DNA of 14,784 nucleotides, taken from Candidatus Rifleibacteriota bacterium. GTDB taxonomy: Bacteria > Muiribacteriota > Ozemobacteria > Ozemobacterales > Ozemobacteraceae. Location of the stretch: the NCBI GenBank assembly GCA_028691595.1, contig JAQUZA010000029.1, positions 1 to 14,784 of the forward strand, read 5' to 3'. Below, in pieces: positions 1-4,584 of the stretch (the stretch's first letter is position 1; each line of letters opens with the position of its first letter). The notes under the pieces were generated by a model. The model saw nothing but the letters and a program-made list of their open reading frames with translations, made no database searches and had not been told where the DNA came from. A program made the position numbers and the translations under genes.

Positions 1-403
1 TGAACTTGCACCAGCGATAAATAGTCTGCTGACTGGGCTGGTGCCCGTTCCAGAGCTGTTGCTGCTGCAAAGTTTTCAAGATCAGCTGAATTGTCCAGCG
101 CGGCTTTTCCTGGCGAAGTTTCAGAAAAGCCTGCTCAAGCTGTTCACCGATTTCAGGCCCTCTGGAACCGGATTTTCTGTCTTTCAGGCCATTCAGGCCA
201 CCGGCTCGGAAACGATAAAACCATTTTCGGATAGTCTCAGAGCTTAACTCACACGGAGTGCCGTCAGGCCGGGTACATTTTTTTGCCGCCAGGTCGTTGA
301 TGTGTTCTGTCAGGGTTCTTCCGTCGTCAGAGCGGCGGTGAATAAGCTCTCCAATAATACTTAACCGCCAAAGATCTGCAGAAAGATTGTTTTCGGGTTT
401 CAT
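1..403 (-). CDS. Insertion-sequence transposase, N-terminal part (runs off left edge)
   Basis: This is a partial gene: 134 codons are visible from the ATG at 403 and the frame stays open to base 1. A strong ribosome site (AAGGAGG, 409-415) sits 5 bases before the ATG. The protein begins MKPENNLSADLWRLSIIGEL. It then carries a helix-turn-helix stretch (SSETIRKWFYRFRAGGLNGL) followed by DRKSGSRGPEI and a second HTH-like part (QLILKTLQQQQL...QQTIYRWCKF). Tandem HTH domains of this kind, with a basic G-rich linker, head the Mu/IS481-like DDE transposases. The DDE core would lie beyond the window, so activity cannot be judged. A zinc-ribbon partner ORF lies 46 bp upstream on the same strand, as in two-ORF insertion sequences. 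The assignment is from recalled family features, not a search. It is short because it is cut by the window edge, not visibly broken. Confidence 0.72.
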   Translation of the reverse strand, partial: MKPENNLSADLWRLSIIGELIHRRSDDGRTLTEHINDLAAKKCTRPDGTPCELSSETIRKWFYRFRAGGLNGLKDRKSGSRGPEIGEQLEQAFLKLRQEKPRWTIQLILKTLQQQQLWNGHQPSQQTIYRWCKF

Positions 404-449
404 AGAAACCTCCTTTCAGCATGATCATAGTGAAAAACCTCATAATCTC

Positions 450-923
450 TCAATTCCCAGCTTGTGTGGGATGCCTTTTAAGCACGAACGGCGGGTATTG
501 AATACGGGAAATAATGTGAGAAGCTTCGACCCATGAATCACCGGCCAGAGCCAGTAACTCCGAAATAACCGCAAGTATTTTCTTGCCGGTGCGCCGCCAG
601 CGCCAAAGAGTCGATCTCGCGACCATCAGCATTTCCTCAAGAACTGACCATGGCTCGTTACTGGCTGCACAACGAAGCAGGTCGGTTAGCGATATACCGA
701 TCCGGCGCACCAGACAGAAAGGTAGGCAGGAAAAGGTTTTGCGGCAGCTTAAACATAAAAACCGTGGAACGGCAACTTTTTGAACCGCCGAAACCGGCAG
801 AGTGCGACGATAAACACCATGTCTGTGAGCTCCGGAATGCTTACAGGCCGGGCAATGACGATAAATGACAAGATTTGAGTAAAGCCGCTTGGAAAGTGCA
901 TTGATTTGGTTTAAAATATGCAT
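450..923 (-). CDS. IS-associated zinc-ribbon/HTH protein (DUF6431-like)
   Basis: This 157-residue protein resembles the accessory ORF seen beside Mu-like/IS481-like transposases. Residues about 20-60 form a zinc ribbon with two CxxC pairs (HCPACKHSGAHRHGVYRR and FLCLSCRKTF). Residues about 105-125 form a helix-turn-helix (SVLEEMLMVARSTLWRWRR). This layout fits DUF6431-type proteins as I recall them, and the role in transposition is inferred. I chose the ATG at 923 (MHILNQINAL). The frame is open to 1058, but the extra 45 residues are proline/arginine-rich and run through a G/C palindrome, so they are unlikely to be protein. The ribosome site before 923 is weak. The stop at 450 lies 46 bp before the transposase start, giving the order accessory gene then transposase in one leftward unit. 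Confidence 0.68.
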   Translation of the reverse strand: MHILNQINALSKRLYSNLVIYRHCPACKHSGAHRHGVYRRTLPVSAVQKVAVPRFLCLSCRKTFSCLPFCLVRRIGISLTDLLRCAASNEPWSVLEEMLMVARSTLWRWRRTGKKILAVISELLALAGDSWVEASHIISRIQYPPFVLKRHPTQAGN

Positions 924-989
924 TGAAAGGGGTTCTTTCTTGTTTGGTGGTTTGTGGTAAAACGCATTATACAAGAAGGCCCCCCTTTC

Positions 990-1007
990 GTCCCCCCGCG
1001 GGGGGAC
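990..1007. repeat. 18-bp perfect G/C palindrome in the IS leader
   Basis: GTCCCCCCGCGGGGGGAC reads the same on both strands. It lies about 70 bp upstream of the zinc-ribbon ORF start and downstream of the helicase junction, so it is near the presumed right end of the insertion sequence. It could fold as a very stable hairpin or slipped structure. There is no adjacent T-run, so it is not a standard intrinsic terminator. A role in shielding the element from outside transcription is only a guess. Confidence 0.6.
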
Positions 1008-1151
1008 CGGATAAAGGCATGGGCGGTTCCGGTTCTTTGCAAATAAGCTGCCGGCCAAGCTCTAGTGATTTTCTCTGATCGCTACCAGAGGATTCTCAAA
1101 ATGGTAACGAAAACTGAGAAAAACAGCCCGTTTTCAGGTCAATTTCCCTGA
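1008..1151. other. Junction between IS right end and helicase remnant (no gene seen)
   Basis: No coding sequence is recognisable here. Helicase homology begins abruptly around 1152, just after an in-frame TGA at 1149-1151. The insertion-sequence boundary therefore lies somewhere in this stretch. I could not define terminal inverted repeats or a target duplication because the other end of the element is outside the window. Confidence 0.4.
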
Positions 1152-1583
1152 GAATTTACACAAACCGGCACCATTCATGGATTTCAGGGTGATGAATGCG
1201 ACATCATAATTGCCGTCTTCAACCCGCCACCTGGCATTTCATCTTCGCCACAAATGTTTCTGAACAAACAGAATATTCTCAATGTCTCGATCAGCAGGGC
1301 AAAAGATTACCTGTTTATATTGATGCCTGACGACAAGACCGAAAACATAAACAAGTTACAAAAGGTTAAAGAAATAGAGACCCTTATCAAGGCCTCGAAC
1401 GAATATTCAGAAACACACACCAATCTTGTTGAAGGCATAATTTTCGGCCAGGGCAACTATCTTGAGGAAAACGCCTTTTCTACTTCGCACCAGATAGTCA
1501 ACGTCTACTCAAAGCCTGAAAAACGCTATGAAGTCAGAAGCGAAGAGACGGCCATCGACGTGCAGATTCATGAGATTGCATAA
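1152..1583 (+). pseudogene. SF1 (Upf1/DNA2-like) helicase, C-terminal remnant
   Basis: An open frame from 1152 to the TAA at 1581-1583 encodes the last 143 residues of a superfamily 1 helicase. Motif V is clear (TGTIHGFQGDECDIII) and motif VI follows (NVSISRAKDYLFIL) with the expected spacing. After the helicase core come about 80 residues including a polar segment (NVYSKPEKRYEVRSEE), as found at the end of large AAA_11/AAA_12-type helicases. Motifs I-IV are absent and there is an in-frame stop directly upstream, so the gene has lost its 5' part. The insertion sequence ending just upstream is the likely cause. An ATG at 1254 could give a 109-residue product, but it would lack motif V and should not unwind DNA. 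Which larger system it belonged to cannot be told from this end alone. Confidence 0.72.
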
Positions 1584-1594
1584 ATGCATTATTG

Positions 1595-1753
1595 GCATGG
1601 GTCAAACGCGGGGTTAACTTCCCGGCGGCATCTACCGTCTTCGTAGATCCGTTTTCTCTGACTATCCATGATCCTGAACATTCCGAAAACGAGCAGAGGT
1701 TTTTACGGTGGGTGATTGTGGCTGTTGTCGGTCAAAACGCCCACCGTCAATGA
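1595..1753 (+). pseudogene. brnT: Decayed BrnT-type toxin fragment
   Basis: Reading codons from 1595 gives KRGVNFPAASTVFVDPFSLT then IHDPEHSENEQRF (about 1604-1711). This closely follows the BrnT core pattern KHGVSFEEA..VF.DP....DP.HS..E.RF. BrnT is a RelE-like ribonuclease toxin of the BrnTA type II system. The start codon and the first 15-20 residues are missing. After QRF the expected ...GRLLVV.H.E... segment is replaced by unrelated sequence ending at a TGA (1751-1753). The gene is therefore broken at both ends, and no BrnA antitoxin gene follows. It sits 12 bp after the helicase stump, within the same band of debris. Confidence 0.6.
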
Positions 1754-1831
1754 AAAAATCATGGCGCTGAGAGGCACCATCGAGGGCTACCCGTTACGGG
1801 GGTAAGTCTATTGCAACACAATGCCTGCCAG

Positions 1832-2242
1832 TTAGGACAATACCAGTTCGAATTTTTTCTTGTTTTTGATTCGATAGATGGAGAAATCGCGGTCTATCGT
1901 AGCAATCTTAGTGATATTCAATTCTTCGGCCAGATAAACAAGACAGGCATCAGCAAAATCCATGGGAAGATCTTTGTATTTGATTGTCAGATCTCTAATC
2001 CGGTTAAAAGCAGGAACTTCCATGTTATGAATTTCAATAGCACCTTTGCTTATCCAATCCAGAAAATCAATTTGTGCATTTCGACTAAAATCAAGTAAAT
2101 GAAGGGTTTCGGTGATTGAGGCCAAGGTCGTGACAAGAGGAAACTTGTTTCGTCTAACAAAGTTCACCGCTTTTTTATGATGTTTGTCATCAGCATCAAA
2201 TAGCGCTATCAGCGGGCCTGAATCAATCAGAATTTTTTGCAT
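1832..2242 (-). CDS. vapC: PIN-domain toxin, VapC family
   Basis: This 136-residue protein is the usual length for VapC, a Mg-dependent endoribonuclease toxin. The start is MQKILIDSGPLIALFDADDK. The four acidic positions of a PIN active site are visible: D7, E45 (ASITETLHLL), D98 in LPMDFADACLVYLAE and D117 in IATIDRDF. I chose the ATG at 2242. The frame is open to 2350, but the extra residues would overlap most of the antitoxin gene's end, and the IDSGPL motif belongs at the very N-terminus. The start lies 20 bp inside the 3' end of the upstream antitoxin gene, so the two are probably translationally coupled. The gene looks intact. The target RNA cannot be predicted. Confidence 0.85.
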   Translation of the reverse strand: MQKILIDSGPLIALFDADDKHHKKAVNFVRRNKFPLVTTLASITETLHLLDFSRNAQIDFLDWISKGAIEIHNMEVPAFNRIRDLTIKYKDLPMDFADACLVYLAEELNITKIATIDRDFSIYRIKNKKKFELVLS

Positions 2243-2480
2243 TTCTTTTATCCTGGAGCTTTTGTCGCAAAATTGCTTTGCGGTTTTCAGACAAGTCGGA
2301 TTTTCCGCTGGAATATTTACCAAACAGCGATTTACCGGCAGTCCAGGCATTATTTTGTTCTAATTGCTTGAGATAGGCCTTTAAACTTTTTCTTACAATC
2401 TCAGATTTTGAAATACCAAGCAACTCGGCAATATTATTGAGCTTTTCTTCAATGTCAGAGCTTAATCTTAGAGTTAACAT
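2223..2480 (-). CDS. vapB: Ribbon-helix-helix antitoxin (CopG/VapB-like)
   Basis: This is an 85-residue antitoxin paired with the PIN toxin directly downstream. Residues 1-40 form a ribbon-helix-helix DNA-binding fold (MLTLRLSSDIEEKLNNIAEL then LGISKSEIVRKSLKAYLKQL). The charged C-terminal half (SGKSDLSENRKAILRQKL) is the part expected to wrap the toxin. A good ribosome site (AGGAG, 2487-2491) lies 6 bases before the ATG. The promoter and a perfect inverted repeat just upstream suggest autorepression by the antitoxin or the toxin-antitoxin complex, as is usual in this family. The order antitoxin then toxin, with overlapping ends, is typical. The gene appears intact. Confidence 0.85.
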   Translation of the reverse strand: MLTLRLSSDIEEKLNNIAELLGISKSEIVRKSLKAYLKQLEQNNAWTAGKSLFGKYSSGKSDLSENRKAILRQKLQDKRNAKNSD

Positions 2481-2491
2481 TTTTCACTCCT

Positions 2492-2529
2492 GTATTACAA
2501 ATAGTAATACGGTTAATCTTAATTTGCAA
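2492..2529 (-). promoter_or_regulatory. vapBC promoter with inverted-repeat operator
   Basis: On the minus strand TTGCAA (2524-2529) and TACTAT (2501-2506) are separated by exactly 17 bp, a good sigma-70-type pair. The perfect inverted repeat GTATTAC-N5-GTAATAC (2492-2510) covers the -10 box and the expected transcription start. A ribbon-helix-helix repressor bound there would block the polymerase. The predicted leader is about 14 nt and contains the antitoxin ribosome site. Confidence 0.65.
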
Positions 2530-2553
2530 TTTTTTTGTTATTTGGAGGCCACT

Positions 2554-2814
2554 ATGGCCGGTAAAACTTCGTCAAAGCAAGCCAAACACGCAAAATCGGC
2601 AAATAAAAGTTCGGAGAAAAGTTCGGAGAAAAGTTCGGAGAAAATCCTTCGCTTCCTGCTGGTTTCTCCTTCTCTCAGCGCCAGAGAAATAGCCGAACGC
2701 CTAGGCATTACTGGCCGGGCGGTCGAAAAACAACTGGCGGCATTGAAAGCCCAAAACCGTATTCGACGTGTTGGGCCGGCCAAGGGCGGTCACTGGGAGA
2801 TTATTGATGGATAG
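2554..2814 (+). CDS. Small winged-helix protein (RecG/AlbA_2-type C-terminal domain)
   Basis: This is an 86-residue protein. Residues 1-17 are basic. Residues 18-30 are three exact KSSE repeats. Residues 31-84 form a winged helix-turn-helix (REIAERLGITGRAVEKQLAA then NRIRRVGPAKGGHWEII). That ending is characteristic of the C-terminus of AlbA_2/RecG-like transcriptional regulators, where a run of short repeats precedes the domain. Here it stands alone with its own start: GGAGG (2544-2548) lies 5 bases before ATG 2554. It may be a free-standing DNA-binding protein or a stump that acquired a start. It is divergent from the vapB-like gene across 73 bp. Its stop overlaps the start of a second ORF (ATGGATAG, 2807-2814), which is a sign of a former operon. 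Confidence 0.6.
   Translation: MAGKTSSKQAKHAKSANKSSEKSSEKSSEKILRFLLVSPSLSAREIAERLGITGRAVEKQLAALKAQNRIRRVGPAKGGHWEIIDG
2605..2640 (+). repeat. Three tandem 12-bp repeats encoding KSSE
   Basis: AAAAGTTCGGAG is repeated three times without a mismatch, in frame, between the basic N-terminus and the winged helix. Such in-frame repeats can vary in number by slippage and act as a flexible linker. Confidence 0.85.
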
Positions 2815-2851
2815 AAACCCTGAAAAAGTGTTTCTAAGAGACGATCTGAGC
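2791..2851 (+). repeat. 61-bp direct repeat, left copy
   Basis: The 61 bases match 3712-3772 at 59 positions, with differences at 2831 (T versus C) and 2840 (G versus A). The repeat spans the last 8 codons of the winged-helix gene and the first 15 codons of an overlapping ORF. The two copies flank the HI1419/HI1420-type toxin-antitoxin cassette with a period of 921 bp. Confidence 0.9.
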
Positions 2852-2878
2852 ATTTTTTTTGCAGCAGAAGTATTATAA
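2807..2878 (+). pseudogene. Truncated 5' copy of the Mut7-C zinc-ribbon ORF
   Basis: The ATG at 2807 opens a frame whose first 15 residues (MDRNPEKVFLRDDLS) repeat the start of the ORF at 3728 with two amino-acid changes (V-F versus V-L, R-D versus R-N). After the 61-bp repeat ends, the frame runs through unrelated sequence to a TAA at 2876-2878. It is the orphaned beginning of the gene, left of the inserted cassette. Confidence 0.6.
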
Positions 2879-2899
2879 TGATTCAATCTGATCAAGGTT

Positions 2900-3013
2900 T
2901 CAATCAGATTTAATGAAGAGCTCAAAGACTCTGGAAGGCTTCATTTCGCCGCGTTTGATTTTAACAAACTGCTTTATGCCCTCAACGAGCCTGTTAAAGT
3001 CTTTGTCTTTCAT
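2900..3013 (-). pseudogene. Truncated HigA-like antitoxin stub
   Basis: An ATG at 3013 with an AGGTGA ribosome site 6 bases upstream gives 37 residues: MKDKDFNRLVEGIKQFVKIK then RGEMKPSRVFEL, then a stop. The pattern (D..F..LVE.I....I.RGE..PSR.FE) is the N-terminal arm of small XRE-type HigA antitoxins. The HTH that should follow is missing, and the homology stops about 45 bp before the left 61-bp repeat. The start is 10 bp downstream of the antitoxin stop at 3024, so it is the third reading frame of the toxin-antitoxin operon. It may be a decayed second antitoxin. A short expressed peptide is possible. Confidence 0.45.
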
Positions 3014-3023
3014 GTTGATTCAC

Positions 3024-3320
3024 CTAGGATACAGTGTCTATAGAAATTTTCAGGCCAATTGAGCTTAATATTGACCACAGGCTGGTAAGTTCGGGATTGC
3101 CTTTTTCAGAAAGCATTTTATAGAGGTTTTCGCGGTTCAGATGTGTTTTTCTGGCGATATTGGTGACTCCAGAAGCTTTAACAACGTTTTTAAGAGCCAG
3201 AAGAAACAATTCGTTGTCGTCCTCTTCCAAAGCCGCATTCAGGTAGGCTGCGGCTTCCCTTGGATCTTTCAAGGTTTCAAGCAAACTTTTCTGATGATCT
3301 TTTGTTAATTTGCCAGTCAT
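3024..3320 (-). CDS. HTH antitoxin, HI1420 family
   Basis: This 98-residue protein matches the 'addiction module antidote' family typified by HI1420. It starts MTGKLTKDHQKSLLETLKDP. Residues about 20-45 (REAAAYLNAALEEDDNELFL) form the conserved helical part. Residues about 50-90 form the HTH (VTNIARKTHLNRENLYKMLS, then LTSLWSILSSIGLKI). It should neutralise the toxin encoded immediately upstream and probably binds the operon promoter. The ATG at 3320 overlaps the toxin stop at 3317 by 4 bp (ATGA), which implies translational coupling. Toxin-first order is the norm for this family. The gene appears intact. Confidence 0.82.
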   Translation of the reverse strand: MTGKLTKDHQKSLLETLKDPREAAAYLNAALEEDDNELFLLALKNVVKASGVTNIARKTHLNRENLYKMLSEKGNPELTSLWSILSSIGLKISIDTVS

Positions 3321-3643
3321 AACGCAGACCTCCTTTTAAACTGAATCCAATATTCTTTTGCGGTTTCAATATCCTTTTGCTGTGTGTCTTTATCGCCGCC
3401 GCAAAGAAGTAAAATCACAAACTTGCCGGACTGGCCGTAATAGACTCTATAGCCAGGACCATAGTCTACTTTCAACTCAGAGACACCCTCGCCCAATGGT
3501 TTAGAACTGCTGAAATTACCCATTGAAAGCCGGTCAATTTTCACATTGATTTTTGCCCTGGCTTTAATGTCCTTCAGCTCTTTCAACCATTTCTCGAATG
3601 GATCAGTGCCGTTTTCTAACAGGTAGTGATCAATTTTATACAT
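3317..3643 (-). CDS. RelE/ParE-superfamily toxin, HI1419 (Gp49-like) family
   Basis: This is a 108-residue toxin. The hallmark stretches of the HI1419-type family are all visible: DPFEKWLKELKD near the start, INVKIDRLSMGNF, then KPLGEGVSELKVDYGPGYRV and VILLLCGGDKDTQQKDIETA. The family belongs to the RelE/ParE superfamily, and members usually act as ribosome-dependent mRNA interferases (established for relatives; inferred here). The start MYKIDHYLLENGTDPF is at the normal place for the family. No Shine-Dalgarno sequence precedes it, and the promoter -10 box lies only 11 bases upstream, so the transcript is likely leaderless or nearly so. Its partner antitoxin overlaps the stop. Confidence 0.85.
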   Translation of the reverse strand: MYKIDHYLLENGTDPFEKWLKELKDIKARAKINVKIDRLSMGNFSSSKPLGEGVSELKVDYGPGYRVYYGQSGKFVILLLCGGDKDTQQKDIETAKEYWIQFKRRSAL

Positions 3644-3650
3644 TATCTAA

Positions 3651-3683
3651 TACAATTGTAGTTTAAAACATACACTTTTGCAA
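3651..3683 (-). promoter_or_regulatory. Promoter of the HI1419/HI1420-type cassette
   Basis: On the minus strand TTGCAA (3678-3683) and TACAAT (3655-3660) are 17 bp apart, close to the sigma-70 consensus. The -10 box is half of a perfect 10-bp palindrome, TACAATTGTA (3651-3660), which could be an operator for the antitoxin. Transcription would begin around 3648-3649, only about 5 nt before the toxin ATG at 3643. Confidence 0.6.
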
Positions 3684-3711
3684 GTGGTTTTGAATTTGGA
3701 GACCCCTGGGG

Positions 3712-3772
3712 CACTGGGAGATTATTGATGGATAGAAACCCTGAAAAAGTGCTTCTAAGAAACGATCTGAGC
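3712..3772 (+). repeat. 61-bp direct repeat, right copy
   Basis: This is the partner of 2791-2851 (59/61 identity). This copy keeps the start of the Mut7-C-like ORF connected to its full body, while the left copy keeps the winged-helix gene connected to its body. Together they read like the two halves of one interrupted locus. Confidence 0.9.
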
Positions 3773-3988
3773 GCTCAGCTGCACCCGTTTACCAGGTGCG
3801 CCAGATGTAACGGCATTCTTGAACGGGCAGAAAAAGCGGCGGTTCTGCAGCTGCTCGAACTCAAAACCAGACTGTATTTTACCGACTTTTTTCAGTGCCG
3901 GAGCTGCCAGCAGGTATATTGGCAGGGTTCACATTTCGCTGCCATAGAAGAGTTCATCAAACGGTTCGCCTGTCAGAAATACCAGTAA
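3728..3988 (+). CDS. Mut7-C RNase-type zinc-ribbon protein (C-terminal domain only)
   Basis: This 86-residue protein matches the C-terminal part of Mut7-C (DUF82) proteins. It contains PFTRCARCNGILERA, then about 30 residues later DFFQCRSCQQVYWQGSHF, then a short helix. Two CxxC pairs form the zinc ribbon, and C..C..VYWQGSH is the family signature. Complete Mut7-C proteins have a PIN-like RNase domain of about 75-80 residues before this, with acidic residues that are absent here. The ATG at 3728 is preceded by GGGAG (3716-3720, spacing 7), and a TTG at 3725 is an alternative start. Without the PIN part it should not be a nuclease, so it is either a stand-alone zinc ribbon or a relic. In the presumed ancestral layout it overlapped the end of the winged-helix gene. 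Confidence 0.6.
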   Translation: MDRNPEKVLLRNDLSAQLHPFTRCARCNGILERAEKAAVLQLLELKTRLYFTDFFQCRSCQQVYWQGSHFAAIEEFIKRFACQKYQ

Positions 3989-4022
3989 AAAAAGCGGCAG
4001 GGCCAGAATATGACCCTGCCGC
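3985..4022 (-). terminator. Intrinsic terminator of the secreted-protein operon
   Basis: GCGGCAGGG (3994-4002) and CCCTGCCGC (4014-4022) form a perfect 9-bp stem with an 11-nt loop. On the minus strand the hairpin is followed at once by seven U (complement of 3987-3993). It lies 16 bp after the stop at 4039. The A-run on the other side could let it also end transcription of the rightward ORF stopping at 3988, but the T-tract on that side is poor. Confidence 0.85.
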
Positions 4023-4038
4023 ATCTGATGATTTATTA

Positions 4039-4584
4039 TTAATCGTTTTTGCGGCTGGTAACGCTGGCGAGACCTTCGGCATGAATGCCGGCTTCGAGTT
4101 CTTTTACCAGCGGGCAGTTGCCGTCGATCACGCCATTTACCACCGGCTGATAATCGCGGCCGTTGTGGTTAACGGTAATGGTGATGGTCGGGTTGCATGG
4201 CAAAGGTTTAATACCGTCGAGTTCAAGTCTGAACGGCACCACCAGCTCATTGCGGCGAGAAATAAGCTTTTCTACGGCAATGCGCTGCACGAAAACCGGC
4301 CAGCCGCTGTCGGCAAAACAGCGCTCAAAATCAGCACGGGTCAGTCTGCCGATGCGAAGAGCCATCCAGCGGGCATCAGACCATGAGCAGGCTTTCCATG
4401 ATGCGGGCACATAGAGAGGCTTCATTGAAAAACCGATACCGTTAATCAGGTTTTTAACAAATGAACTTTCGTATGAGTTTATTTCTCCGGAGGGTTTCAT
4501 GTGGCCCAGAGAGCAGCCAAGATCGCTCTGAAATTCGACAGTGCGGTTCAAATTCACCGGTCTTATCGTTGAACAGCAGGGCAA
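4039..4584 (-). pseudogene. Secreted protein of unknown function, C-terminal part in a shifted frame
   Basis: From about 4548 down to the TAA at 4039 this frame (about 169 residues) continues the protein encoded by 4454-5935, displaced by one base. It reads as real protein: TVEFQSDLGCSLGHMKPSGE, KPLYVPASWKACSWSDARWM, WPVFVQRIAVEKLISRRNEL and LPCNPTITITVNHNGRDYQP. The competing frame over 4454-4548 is arginine-rich and ends at a chance stop (...RNKLIRKFIC). The stretch 4549-4584 (MPCCSTIRPVNL) is probably not translated as such. I see no start codon with a ribosome site, so if the shift is real this part is not made, or is made only by frameshifting. The terminator 16 bp further on fits 4039 as the true end of the gene. 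No known fold was recognised. Confidence 0.6.

Noticed and set aside
924..1058. N-terminal extension of the zinc-ribbon ORF to 1058
   Set aside because: The extra 45 residues pass through a G/C palindrome and look non-coding. The family-like sequence starts at the ATG at 923.
1761..1805. Short frame reading MALRGTIEGYPLRG that resembles the start of a small antitoxin
   Set aside because: It is only 14 codons long with no ribosome site. The resemblance is too short to separate from chance, although it sits among toxin-antitoxin debris.
2243..2350. N-terminal extension of the PIN toxin to 2350
   Set aside because: It would lie inside the antitoxin gene and place the first active-site Asp 43 residues from the start, which is unlike VapC proteins.
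2605..2640. CRISPR-like array
   Set aside because: The three 12-bp repeats are contiguous, in frame and without spacers. They encode a peptide linker.
3895..4386. Rightward 163-codon frame across the terminator and the secreted-protein 3' end
   Set aside because: It crosses the Mut7-C-type gene, the strong hairpin and the antisense of a protein-like frame. There is no start signal.
4540..4560. Programmed +1 frameshift site
   Set aside because: No slippery codon, in-frame stop, internal Shine-Dalgarno or structure typical of programmed shifting is visible at the frame change.
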